Below, in pieces: positions 8,683 to 16,334 of a stretch of DNA of 64,000 bases; position 1 is the first letter of the stretch; the number at the start of each line of letters is the position of its first letter. The notes beneath the pieces were generated by a model. It was not told the origin of the DNA, did not search any database, and worked only from the letters and a program-made list of their open reading frames with translations. The translations under genes and the position numbers were made by a program. The stretch comes from Sporofaciens musculi (lineage in GTDB: Bacteria > Bacillota > Clostridia > Lachnospirales > Lachnospiraceae): contig NZ_WUQX01000001.1 in NCBI RefSeq assembly GCF_009830285.1, forward strand, positions 3,286,501 to 3,350,500, given 5' to 3'.

Positions 8683-10275
8683 TCAGACAACCGCCTCTAT
8701 CAATGTCTTATCCCCAAGCCTGATTTCTTTTACCCCAATCTCTTTCTTCTTATTAAAATTAAAGCTCAGCATGTACCCTTTCTTCAGCCCAAAATATTCC
8801 AAATACTCCATAAGCTGTCTCTCCCCGCGTTCATGATAAGCATTCCCACGCCAGACCTTTAACTCGCACACTGATTGCTCTCCATAATAATCAATAACCA
8901 GATCCATTCTCTCCTGATTCCTGGTTTCCGCCTCTACGTAGCAATTCCCCCTCCCATTAATAATAGGTTTAAGGAACAGCATAAAATATCTCCTGCCCTC
9001 TTCTTCGAGGAAAGTCTCTCCCCTGTCACCATACAGATAATCAAAGGTTTCCACGAACTTTTCAAGCACGTGTCTGACATTCAAGCGTCCATCAATAATA
9101 AATTGATTCTTTTGCCGTGATCCTTCCGCATAAATATCGCTATTTTGCTCACTATAGTCCAACAGAAATTTATTATATAGCCGAACCTCAAATATCCTGT
9201 TCGCAATCTGCACCATTGAATCCTGAATCTTCACAAAGCCAAACATCCGCGCAATTCTGACCGCCGTATCATCCGGAACATATGCAATCGGCTGCCCCTG
9301 AAAAAGCTGCCTGGATATGACTGCTTTTAATTGCGGAAATTGGCTCAGTTTATTCATAAGCGAATCAAACAAAGGGTTATTTTCCTCCAGCAGCATTTTA
9401 ACAGCCTTAAGACACCCTCTCTTTGTCCAGGCTCCTGCCTTATCATGGAAACTCGCCGTCCCTCCAATCCGTTCATCCATCAACTTACAAAGCCGCGACA
9501 CCAGATAAGGATAACCGGAGGTATAATCATAAAGCAGCGCTGCAATCTGCCTAATCTCCATATCTATATCATAATCCTTCGCATATTCCTCAAGCATCCC
9601 TGCAATATCATTTACAGAAAAACTCATATTTACAAGGAAATCCGCCGCAATATTCCACGGGCTGTTTTCCATATGCTCATCATCATGCCTTAACTTTCTG
9701 CGTATATTACGGATATCGTAAACACCGGCAAGTATAACAGACTGAAACGTCGGGGTTAATTCGCTATCCAGATAAGCCGCCCTTAACTGCGCAAGGAAAT
9801 CAAGAAATACTTGATTATTTGCAGCCACGTCAATCTCATCAACAATCAAAACGACAGGCTTTTCTGATTGCCCGCACCACTGACTCAAGCAGGCAAACAT
9901 CTCTGCCATACGAACACAGCGATTCCTGCAGTTTTCCAGATAGAACATCTTCTCCCTCACTTCATCCGAAAGCCGTGACATCCTCCGAAACCTTTTGTTG
10001 ATTTCCCTTGCCAATGCATGTACAAACGCATCTCCATTCGCGAACTCATCTGACTCTATATTCTGAAAATCCAGGCTTAAAACCTGATAATCGTCTTTAA
10101 GATATTCCGCAAGAGCAAGTAAGAGAGTCGTCTTTCCATACTGTCTGGCCTTACTGATTACAAAATATTCTCCGGCGGCTATCATCCGTCTGATTTCCTC
10201 AAGCCTTGAAGTAAGCTTCACGGTATAATGCTTCTTTGGCCTGCAAGGGCCGCTGACATTGAAAATCTTTGTCAT
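8683..10275 (-). CDS. AAA ATPase (AAA_35-like) with C-terminal PD-(D/E)XK nuclease-like domain
   Basis: This is a 530-residue protein. It opens with FNVSGPCRPKKHY, as in the AAA_35 family, then has a Walker A motif (KARQYGKTTLLLAL) near residue 45 and a Walker B motif (VVLIVDEIDVAA) near residue 140. The C-terminal part reads MDLVIDYYGEQSVCELKVWR, which has the D...ExK pattern of PD-(D/E)XK nucleases. Proteins of this type are abundant and mobile-like in gut Clostridia, and their role is unknown. Defence or selfish behaviour has been suggested for related families. I chose the ATG at 10275 because MTKIFNVSGP matches the usual family start. A GTG at 10290 is the alternative. A remnant of a second AAA-ATPase-like gene lies just upstream. 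Confidence 0.8.
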   Translation of the reverse strand: MTKIFNVSGPCRPKKHYTVKLTSRLEEIRRMIAAGEYFVISKARQYGKTTLLLALAEYLKDDYQVLSLDFQNIESDEFANGDAFVHALAREINKRFRRMSRLSDEVREKMFYLENCRNRCVRMAEMFACLSQWCGQSEKPVVLIVDEIDVAANNQVFLDFLAQLRAAYLDSELTPTFQSVILAGVYDIRNIRRKLRHDDEHMENSPWNIAADFLVNMSFSVNDIAGMLEEYAKDYDIDMEIRQIAALLYDYTSGYPYLVSRLCKLMDERIGGTASFHDKAGAWTKRGCLKAVKMLLEENNPLFDSLMNKLSQFPQLKAVISRQLFQGQPIAYVPDDTAVRIARMFGFVKIQDSMVQIANRIFEVRLYNKFLLDYSEQNSDIYAEGSRQKNQFIIDGRLNVRHVLEKFVETFDYLYGDRGETFLEEEGRRYFMLFLKPIINGRGNCYVEAETRNQERMDLVIDYYGEQSVCELKVWRGNAYHERGERQLMEYLEYFGLKKGYMLSFNFNKKKEIGVKEIRLGDKTLIEAVV

Positions 10276-10319
10276 TGTACTGATATACACCCCTTTACGA
10301 ATATTTCTCCTCTAAATCT

Positions 10320-10490
10320 TCAGCCGCATAAGGCAACGCTTCTTAAAATAAAATGAAATCCTATTTTGCTGTCCTTTCGGATATCAAAAAATTCCGACAG
10401 CATACAACCACTCTTATCTACAAAGTAATAGCCATTCTGCCGGATATCCGCAAAGCCGGACCGGCCTACAAGGATATTGATTCCGCCCAT
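10320..10490 (-). pseudogene. N-terminal remnant of an AAA-ATPase-like gene
   Basis: A 56-residue frame runs from an ATG at 10490 to a TGA at 10322-10320. Its sequence includes GRSGFADIRQNGYYFVDKSG, which closely resembles the opening of AAA-ATPase-like/PD-(D/E)XK proteins (F-x-D-I-R-x-N-x-Y-Y-x-V-D-K). The Walker A region that should follow is absent, because the frame ends in an unrelated tail. It starts 4 bases after the stop of the GtrA gene and stops 44 bases before the intact AAA_35-type gene. It looks like a truncated copy left after a deletion or an exchange between related genes. Confidence 0.65.
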
Positions 10491-10494
10491 AACC

Positions 10495-10884
10495 TCATTC
10501 CCCTTTCTCCAAAATCAACTTCCTGGTAACGAAATTATAAACCATCACCACTCCCGTCACCCCAATCTTGGAAATCATATAATGCACATGAAGCTTATCC
10601 ACACACACCCACATCAACGCCTGGTTAATCCCAAGCCCAATGACGCTGAGAACAATAAAAATCAAAAATTCTACAATCTTATTATTATCTTTCCCCGTGT
10701 CAAACACAAACTTAAGGCTTAGGATATAATTGACGATCACTGACACGGAAAATGAAATGCCGGAGGACACCAAATAACTGAGCCTGCAGGCTTCTGTCAA
10801 AAATATCATTAACCCATAGTCAATCCCAAAGCAGAGAAATCCCACGACCCCAAACTTCATAATCTGTTCTATCAGCTTCTTCAT
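10495..10884 (-). CDS. GtrA family membrane protein
   Basis: This 129-residue protein has four predicted membrane helices and begins MKKLIEQIMKFGVVGFLCFGIDYGLMIFL, a typical GtrA start. Its gene overlaps the end of the upstream nucleotidyltransferase by 4 bases (ATGA type), which implies coupled translation. The likely role is in membrane transfer of a lipid-linked sugar made by a partner enzyme. It is a different paralogue from the GtrA encoded at 4359-4805. Confidence 0.85.
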   Translation of the reverse strand: MKKLIEQIMKFGVVGFLCFGIDYGLMIFLTEACRLSYLVSSGISFSVSVIVNYILSLKFVFDTGKDNNKIVEFLIFIVLSVIGLGINQALMWVCVDKLHVHYMISKIGVTGVVMVYNFVTRKLILEKGE

Positions 10885-11798
10885 CTTTCTTCAAATAACC
10901 TTTTTGGGTAGACTCCTTTCACTACCAGTTTTTGTATTGCCTCCACAACCGCTGCCTTGTCCTCCTGGTAAGTAACCCCAAACCACTGGTCATGTGACCT
11001 TAAAACCTTAACCTTCGCTTTTCCTTCTTTCAATAGCTGTCCAATAATACCTGGCAGCAAATATTCTGCCTTAACATCTTCCTTGTTCACATTCCTTAGA
11101 AATTCTGCAAATCCATCCTCCAGAACCTCAAAAAACTCAGGCTGTAATCCCCACATATTCATAGAAACCGGTGAATCCAGCTCTAAACGAATCTCCTCGC
11201 CGTTCTTCACCGCCACGGCGTAGCCGTCCCTTCCCCCGATCTCGTAAGTTTCTTCGATTTCCCGAAGCATCTGGCTGTCATCTACCTTGCATACCCCCCT
11301 GGTCACAGTTCCGTTCTGACTCAAAGTATTTCCAAGACGGAATCCCACCATGCTGATATCTGTGCTCTCGTGTGGCTTCACTAACTCGGCATAGGCTTCT
11401 CTGTATGCCTCTTTCCCGTAATAATCGTCTGCATTAATCACCAGGAACGGTTCATGGACTACATCCTTACAACAAAGAATCGCCTGCCCTGTCCCCCATG
11501 GCTTGGTCCTTCCTTCTAATTTATCCTGAAATTCTTCCGGAATATCCTCCAACTCCTGGTAAGCGTATCCCACTTCCACCACCTTCTCAATCCGGTTTCC
11601 GATAATCTCTTTAAAATCCTTCTCCAGATTCCTTCTGATTACGAAAACCACCTTGTTGAAGCCTGCCTCCATGGCGTCATAGATTGAGTAATCCATGATA
11701 ATCTCACCGCTTGGCCCCACAGGCGCCAACTGCTTGATTCCCTGGCCAAACCTGCTTCCGATTCCTGCCGCCATGATAACTAATGTAACTTTCTCCAT
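10881..11798 (-). CDS. Sugar-phosphate nucleotidyltransferase family protein
   Basis: This is a protein of about 305 residues of the NTP-transferase fold. The nucleotide-binding loop is seen at the start (VIMAAGIGSRFG, then KQLAPVGPSGE) and the metal-binding region reads VINADDYYG. Such enzymes join a nucleotide to a sugar or alcohol phosphate to make an activated donor for surface polymers. The exact substrate cannot be told. The ATG at 11798 follows GGAG with a 7-base spacer, and an ATG at 11804 in the same frame is the alternative. It is coupled to a GtrA gene, and a good promoter lies about 100 bases upstream. Confidence 0.82.
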   Translation of the reverse strand: MEKVTLVIMAAGIGSRFGQGIKQLAPVGPSGEIIMDYSIYDAMEAGFNKVVFVIRRNLEKDFKEIIGNRIEKVVEVGYAYQELEDIPEEFQDKLEGRTKPWGTGQAILCCKDVVHEPFLVINADDYYGKEAYREAYAELVKPHESTDISMVGFRLGNTLSQNGTVTRGVCKVDDSQMLREIEETYEIGGRDGYAVAVKNGEEIRLELDSPVSMNMWGLQPEFFEVLEDGFAEFLRNVNKEDVKAEYLLPGIIGQLLKEGKAKVKVLRSHDQWFGVTYQEDKAAVVEAIQKLVVKGVYPKRLFEER

Positions 11799-11893
11799 AT
11801 CCATTCTCCATTTTTATCCATATTTTATTAAATTTTAAGATGACAAGCCATGACCTGCAAGGGGTTCATAACCTATTATTAGCATATTTTTTA

Positions 11894-11922
11894 ATTATAC
11901 TATACTCAGGGAGGTTTGTCTA
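11894..11922 (-). promoter_or_regulatory. Sigma-A type promoter for the nucleotidyltransferase-GtrA unit
   Basis: On the minus strand TAGACA (11922-11917) and TATAAT (11899-11894) are separated by exactly 17 bases. The predicted start of transcription lies about 85-95 bases before the nucleotidyltransferase ATG. Confidence 0.7.
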
Positions 11923-11945
11923 ACATTAGAGCCCACTCTTTTCCC

Positions 11946-12007
11946 AAAAATACAAGAGCAACAAATTGTAGGTTTAATTCAAATTCATCCTACAATTTAT
12001 TGCTCTT
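11946..12007 (-). terminator. Long stem-loop, probable terminator of the mCpol/effector unit
   Basis: The arms at 11954-11972 and 11989-12007 are 19 bases long with one mismatch. On the minus strand the hairpin is followed after a two-base gap by five T residues. It lies about 155 bases after the stop of the CARF-2TM gene. The 12008-12161 stretch holds no gene that I can recognise. Confidence 0.6.
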
Positions 12008-12161
12008 ATATAAAAAGCAGAAATATATCAATTTACCTCTCTTATTTACAGAAAAATCCCCCTCAAGTTCTCTTAGGCCATAACCAGAGCTAGTGAGCTG
12101 ACCACATTAGCTTTTCGCAAATAGTATTCGACATTTTAATCAAACCAGGAAGTCCCTTAAC

Positions 12162-12944
12162 CTACACGATGCTATTTTTCTGTTTAGTAATCCAATCATA
12201 AGCAGACGGAATTAGAGAAATAAATGATGCAACCGTCCCAATAACGCCAAAAACATCAATTGAATTTCCTGCTAATATAAATCCAAAGGAACCTATGATG
12301 ATTAAGAATGTAAAACCAAAAAAATGTTCTTTTTTTACTAACACTTTTTTTCTCTGTTAAATATAATATTGTTCTATCCTTTAATATTTTATCATATTTC
12401 ATTTCACTTTGCTGTATGTTATGCAATAAATCAAATTGATTATATTTCCATAAAGTTTGTCTTTCAAAATAATAGATGTCATGCATTATATTATTCTCTA
12501 TAAATACAGGAATAAGATTGGTAAGCATATCTTTTTTAATCCTGTTATATCAAATAGAAAATCGGTACTATTTTTTATCTTTTTAATTATGTAAAAAAAC
12601 TCATTTAAAGTAACATTATTTTCATTAACATGCTTAGCAAAAACATCATATGATTTTTTATAAAAATTATAGATATCATCATTATAGCCTTCCAGTTCCT
12701 CAACTGTGTAAGTTCCTGTAACATTATTATATAAATTATATTTTCCTTCTAATATAAGTTCAAATTGCTTTAAAATCTTTGAGGACATACTGAGCTTATT
12801 TTCACTCTCATTATCTTCATCTAAAATATGTATTAATTCTACTTCTTTAACCTTAAATTGTCTTACACTTGATACAATAATATTTATATATATATCAGGA
12901 TTTAAAGAATCCGATAGTATAAATAATTTATTTTTTATTTGCAT
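12162..12944 (-). pseudogene. CARF-like sensor with C-terminal two-helix membrane module (effector of mCpol), frameshifted
   Basis: Three frame pieces join into one 260-residue protein once two homopolymers are corrected. Residues 1 to about 170 look like a CARF-type Rossmann domain. The first beta strand and loop are KLFILSDSLNPDIY, and the later FLFDITGLKKDML matches the D-x-T-G motif of CARF ligand pockets, followed by HDIYYFER. The last 60 residues contain two hydrophobic helices (FFGFTFLIIIGSFGFILAG and DVFGVIGTVASFISLIPSA) and a lysine tail. The first shift is at 12531-12536 (six A where seven fit). The second is at 12345-12352 (seven A where six fit). The gene begins 13 bases after the mCpol stop. 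By family logic the CARF domain would sense a cyclic nucleotide made by mCpol, and the helices would act on the membrane. That is inference. It could also be inactive. Confidence 0.65.
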
Positions 12945-12957
12945 TTCTCTGCCTCTA

Positions 12958-13328
12958 TTACTTTATTATTTGGTTATTATACAGAAAATGATTCTTTCCC
13001 ATTAATTTAGCTTTCCTTAGGTTCTCCATTGCAAGATTGATTGTATTTCCACAGCCACAGCTAATATAATGACCACAACGATTAAAATAATTATTTCGAG
13101 CTGCATTTATAATCTCCATATCTTTTTCAAAATCATCATAGTATATTAGCAAATCATCCCCCCAAATAAAATTATTTCTATATTAGGCATCAGCTTCATT
13201 TCCATTTTTAGTTGGTATATCGCATCATTTAATTTACTGCTTAACTCTTTTGCTTCCTGTATTTTACCATTAAGAAGAAGTAATTCAATAGAATCCCCAA
13301 TACTGTCACCATCAAAATATGCATACAT
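12958..13328 (-). pseudogene. mCpol-type minimal CRISPR polymerase (predicted cyclic nucleotide synthase), frameshifted at the catalytic GGDD
   Basis: After one base is restored the gene encodes a 123-residue single-domain protein. It starts MYAYFDGDSIGDSIELLL, giving the first metal-binding Asp motif of a palm polymerase. It then has IILFGGDDLLIYYDD, the GGDD site of Cas10/GGDEF-like enzymes, and later SCGCGNTINLAMENLRKAK followed by a GK motif. That order and small size match mCpol. The frame breaks exactly at the glycine codons: six G at 13157-13162 where seven are needed. The uncorrected product stops at about residue 60, before the DD pair. The start has an excellent AGGAGGAG ribosome site. 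It lies in an AT-rich stretch unlike the flanking ABC operon. The neighbour is a CARF-like/2TM effector. I am fairly sure of the fold and less sure that the gene is active. Confidence 0.7.
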
Positions 13329-13372
13329 ATTCTCTCCTCCTACTCAGCTTCCTTCTAAATAATTTTTTAATT

Positions 13373-13420
13373 AAAAAAGGCAAGAATCAAAGAGAGTCTC
13401 CTCTCTTTTATCCTTACCTT
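13373..13420 (-). terminator. Rho-independent terminator of the ABC/two-component unit
   Basis: A hairpin with about 20 paired positions (AAGGTAAGGATAAAAGAGAG with CTCTCTTTGATTCTTGCCTT, one mismatch, a few G-U pairs) is followed by six T on the minus strand. It lies 70 bases after the ABC permease stop and 45 bases before the mCpol start. It would separate the two units. Confidence 0.75.
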
Positions 13421-13489
13421 GATCAACCAATATCAGTTTAGCATAAAATACGACATTTTTCTACCTTTTTTTCTTAAATATACACCCCT

Positions 13490-14113
13490 CTATCTTCTCC
13501 TTCTGCACCGAAGCCACACCCCCGCGCCAATCAGCACCACAGCCCCAAAAGCCAGCACTCCCTTCTCTTTAAAACTTCCAAGCATCATCGAAAAGGGATA
13601 AAACATCTTAAGCAGCTTCTGCCCGCTTCCAATCGCCGCAATATAATAGACAATCGGAACCATATACCCAATCACCAGATTATCACACAGCCCATAAAAG
13701 AAAATCCCCAGACCTCCCATGAACAGCATCTGAGCCAGAGTCCCTAAGAAATACTTAACCACAGGAAACTCACACCCCTGATACTTAAGCAGCCCCACAT
13801 ACAGCCCCAGAAGCACAGCCAACAAAAGTACATTTCCAAACAATCGAATCAGATAGACCACAGCACCATTCACATACTTCGTATACACCAGGTCCCGAAT
13901 ATCATGATCCTGTTCAGGCATGAAAATCGGCGGCAGCAGCACAATTCCAATCAGCGCCGCATACATTTCCAACACCTTCGCCGTATCCTGCGCCCCAAGG
14001 TTCGCCACCCCTATAAGAAGGGGCGAAGCCAAAAGCATCAGGGCGCTGATTAAAATATGCAGCGGTATATTATACTTCAGATTTACTTTTTCGATTTGCA
14101 AATATCTTTCCAC
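13490..14113 (-). CDS. ABC-2 type membrane subunit
   Basis: This 207-residue protein has five to six hydrophobic helices and no other recognisable domain. A GTG at 14113 is the start, 10 bases after AAAGGAAGG, and it overlaps the preceding permease gene by 44 bases. The position at the end of an ATPase-permease-permease series suggests it is a second membrane subunit of the same exporter. The pattern resembles ABC-2 transporters that export peptides or protect against lantibiotic-like antibiotics, but the substrate is unknown. Confidence 0.7.
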   Translation of the reverse strand: MERYLQIEKVNLKYNIPLHILISALMLLASPLLIGVANLGAQDTAKVLEMYAALIGIVLLPPIFMPEQDHDIRDLVYTKYVNGAVVYLIRLFGNVLLLAVLLGLYVGLLKYQGCEFPVVKYFLGTLAQMLFMGGLGIFFYGLCDNLVIGYMVPIVYYIAAIGSGQKLLKMFYPFSMMLGSFKEKGVLAFGAVVLIGAGVWLRCRRRR

Positions 14114-15365
14114 GAATCTGTAACCTTCCTTTCCTTTTCTGTGTATAAACCAACGCCGTCAAAACCACAAAGACCAGCGCAAGAACGGTATATAAAAGCC
14201 GATTTGCCAAAAGGGCTGTAAAGCCGTCCTGGTATTCCTGCCACTTCAGCGCCGAATTATGCCTGGGCACCAAATTCCAGCCGTAGTTTCCTCCGCTAAG
14301 ATCACTGATACTGCTGAACACGGCCATAAACCACCATGCGCCCTGTACCAGAACCGCTGCTGCGGTATCCGTCAATTCCGTAATGAACATTCCCACAGCC
14401 GTTACCGCCATAATCGTAGGAACCTGCCAACCGAAAACGTATTTGACAAAAGCCAGCATATCCACGGTAATTCCTGCGGTCTGGGCAAAGCCCAAGCATT
14501 CGGACAAGGGAATCAACGACAGTATAAGCACAGGAAGGGTCAGCATCACCACCATAGACAGAAAACGGCTGGCCATAATGGTAAACGACGAACATTTCCG
14601 CGTATAGATTAATTCCTGCATCATCGCCCGTCTGTCCCGCAATCCCCGCGTCACCGCTAGGAACACCGGCAGAATCCCCAAAAAGATTACCATATAATCG
14701 GAAAATAGTCTTGCATACCCTCCGGTCAGCCGGTCGTCCTCGATTAAATGATTATATTCTTCAAGCGCCTCCTCATAGGTTTTAGGTATCCGAGCGCTCT
14801 TTTTCCTAGACTCTTTCCTGTAATCAGACCCTCCGCCTAAGATATCGTCCGCTTCATCCATGAGCTCGCCAAATCGCTGGTAAGTCAGCCCTTCTACTGG
14901 CTCTGCCTGCAAAGGCTCCAGATAAATCGGCCCCATATTCCCAGTATCTCCCTCTTTGGAAGCGTTTTCAACAGAAGCCTCAGTCTCCTGTTGGGCAACA
15001 TACCATTCCTCCATCACCTTTTCTGCCGCCTCTCTGTCAGCGATTCCTGTGGCTTCCTTTAGGATCTCGCCAATCCTCTGGTCATCCTCTTGATTCAATG
15101 TCACGCTCTTATAAAAGCCAATGGGATATGTGGTATAGCTCTCCCGAACATATTCTTCCATCAGATTCCCCAACGTACTTTTCATAATCAAATCCGGATC
15201 ATCGCTGGCCTTTATACCATAGTCCTCCCCTGGCTGTGGCTTAGCCTTTATCGACATATCGCCAAGCTGGGATACAAAATCGAATATCAGAATCAAAACA
15301 ATGGCCCAGAAAATCAGACTCCTTGCCGTCTGCTTACATTCTTTTACAAATAGCTGTCCTAGCAT
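14070..15365 (-). CDS. ABC-2 type transporter permease with large extracellular loop
   Basis: This 431-residue protein has one N-terminal membrane helix (ARSLIFWAIVLILIFDFVSQL), a hydrophilic region of about 190 residues that should lie outside, then five or six more helices and a basic C-terminal tail. That shape is typical of ABC-2 permeases. The ATG at 15365 overlaps the stop of the ATP-binding gene by 7 bases. It most likely forms an exporter with that ATPase and the small membrane subunit encoded downstream. Confidence 0.8.
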   Translation of the reverse strand: MLGQLFVKECKQTARSLIFWAIVLILIFDFVSQLGDMSIKAKPQPGEDYGIKASDDPDLIMKSTLGNLMEEYVRESYTTYPIGFYKSVTLNQEDDQRIGEILKEATGIADREAAEKVMEEWYVAQQETEASVENASKEGDTGNMGPIYLEPLQAEPVEGLTYQRFGELMDEADDILGGGSDYRKESRKKSARIPKTYEEALEEYNHLIEDDRLTGGYARLFSDYMVIFLGILPVFLAVTRGLRDRRAMMQELIYTRKCSSFTIMASRFLSMVVMLTLPVLILSLIPLSECLGFAQTAGITVDMLAFVKYVFGWQVPTIMAVTAVGMFITELTDTAAAVLVQGAWWFMAVFSSISDLSGGNYGWNLVPRHNSALKWQEYQDGFTALLANRLLYTVLALVFVVLTALVYTQKRKGRLQIRGKIFANRKSKSEV

Positions 15366-16243
15366 CCGTGACCACCCCTCTCCATATGCATCAGATACAT
15401 GTATGCATCCTCAACTCCGGCTTCACAGAGCTTTGCCGATTCAAAGGGCTTCTCATCCGCCAGAAAACGTGCCATCACATTATTTCCAAGGGTGAGCATA
15501 CTGGTCACAATATAATCCTTTTTCAAAAGCTCAAGCTCTCTCTTGCTGATTTCCGCAGAGTATACCTTTCCCTCTGTCATATAAAGCAGCTCTGTCACTG
15601 TGCCCTGGTAGATGACGCTTCCCGCATCCAGCACCGCAATATCTTCGCAGGTGGCCTCGATATCCCCTACGATATGGGTGGACAAAATGACAATCCTATC
15701 TTCTGCAATCTCACACAAAAGGTTACGGAAACGCACCCGTTCCTCAGGGTCTAAGCCAGCTGTTGGTTCATCCACAATCAGCACCTTCGGATCATGGAGG
15801 ATTGCCTGCGCAATACCAAGCCGCCGCTTCATTCCGCCGGATAGGGCCTTAACCTTCTTCCTCCCGTCATCCTGTAGATTCACCCTCTCAAGAAGCTTAG
15901 GAATCCTCTGCCTTCTTTCCACCTTGCTAAGCCCCGACAGCACTCCCAAATAATCCATAGCCTCATACACGGTCATATTGGGATACATGGAAAAATCCTG
16001 AGGGAGATACCCTACAATCCTCCTGACCTCCTGGGGATGCTGGGTGCTTCTTTTGCACACAGACACCTCGCCTTCTGACACAGGAAGAAGGGTTGCGATT
16101 ACCTTCATCAGCGTGGTCTTTCCGGCGCCGTTTCTCCCCAGAAGACCAAACATGCCTGTTTCTATTCTAAGGTTAATGTCTCTTAGGGCCTGCTTCTTTC
16201 CATAATATTGATTCAGATTCCTGATTTTAATTGTAGTGGACAT
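15359..16243 (-). CDS. ABC transporter ATP-binding protein
   Basis: This protein of about 294 residues has every ABC ATPase motif: Walker A GLLGRNGAGKTTLMK, Q-loop GYLPQDFSMYP, signature KALSGGMKRRLGIAQ, Walker B KVLIVDEPTAGLDPEE and the switch His in ILSTHIVGD. It should power export together with the two downstream permease genes. The ATG at 16243 is preferred because the AAAGGAAG ribosome site is then at a proper distance. An ATG at 16249 is possible. A sensor kinase and response regulator lie directly upstream on the same strand, as is common for antibiotic- or peptide-responsive ABC systems. Confidence 0.92.
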   Translation of the reverse strand: MSTTIKIRNLNQYYGKKQALRDINLRIETGMFGLLGRNGAGKTTLMKVIATLLPVSEGEVSVCKRSTQHPQEVRRIVGYLPQDFSMYPNMTVYEAMDYLGVLSGLSKVERRQRIPKLLERVNLQDDGRKKVKALSGGMKRRLGIAQAILHDPKVLIVDEPTAGLDPEERVRFRNLLCEIAEDRIVILSTHIVGDIEATCEDIAVLDAGSVIYQGTVTELLYMTEGKVYSAEISKRELELLKKDYIVTSMLTLGNNVMARFLADEKPFESAKLCEAGVEDAYMYLMHMERGGHGC

Positions 16244-16334
16244 ACGCATCTTCCTTTCAAACTTGCTCTTTGTTATCTTAGGTATATCATAAAGCGTAAA
16301 TCCCTATATTTTCTCTACAAAAAATTAAGAATCC

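Noticed and set aside
12256..12528. Independent small protein between the CARF and 2TM pieces
   Set aside because: Its first half continues the CARF domain and its last part is out-of-frame 2TM sequence, so it is a frameshifted section of one gene.
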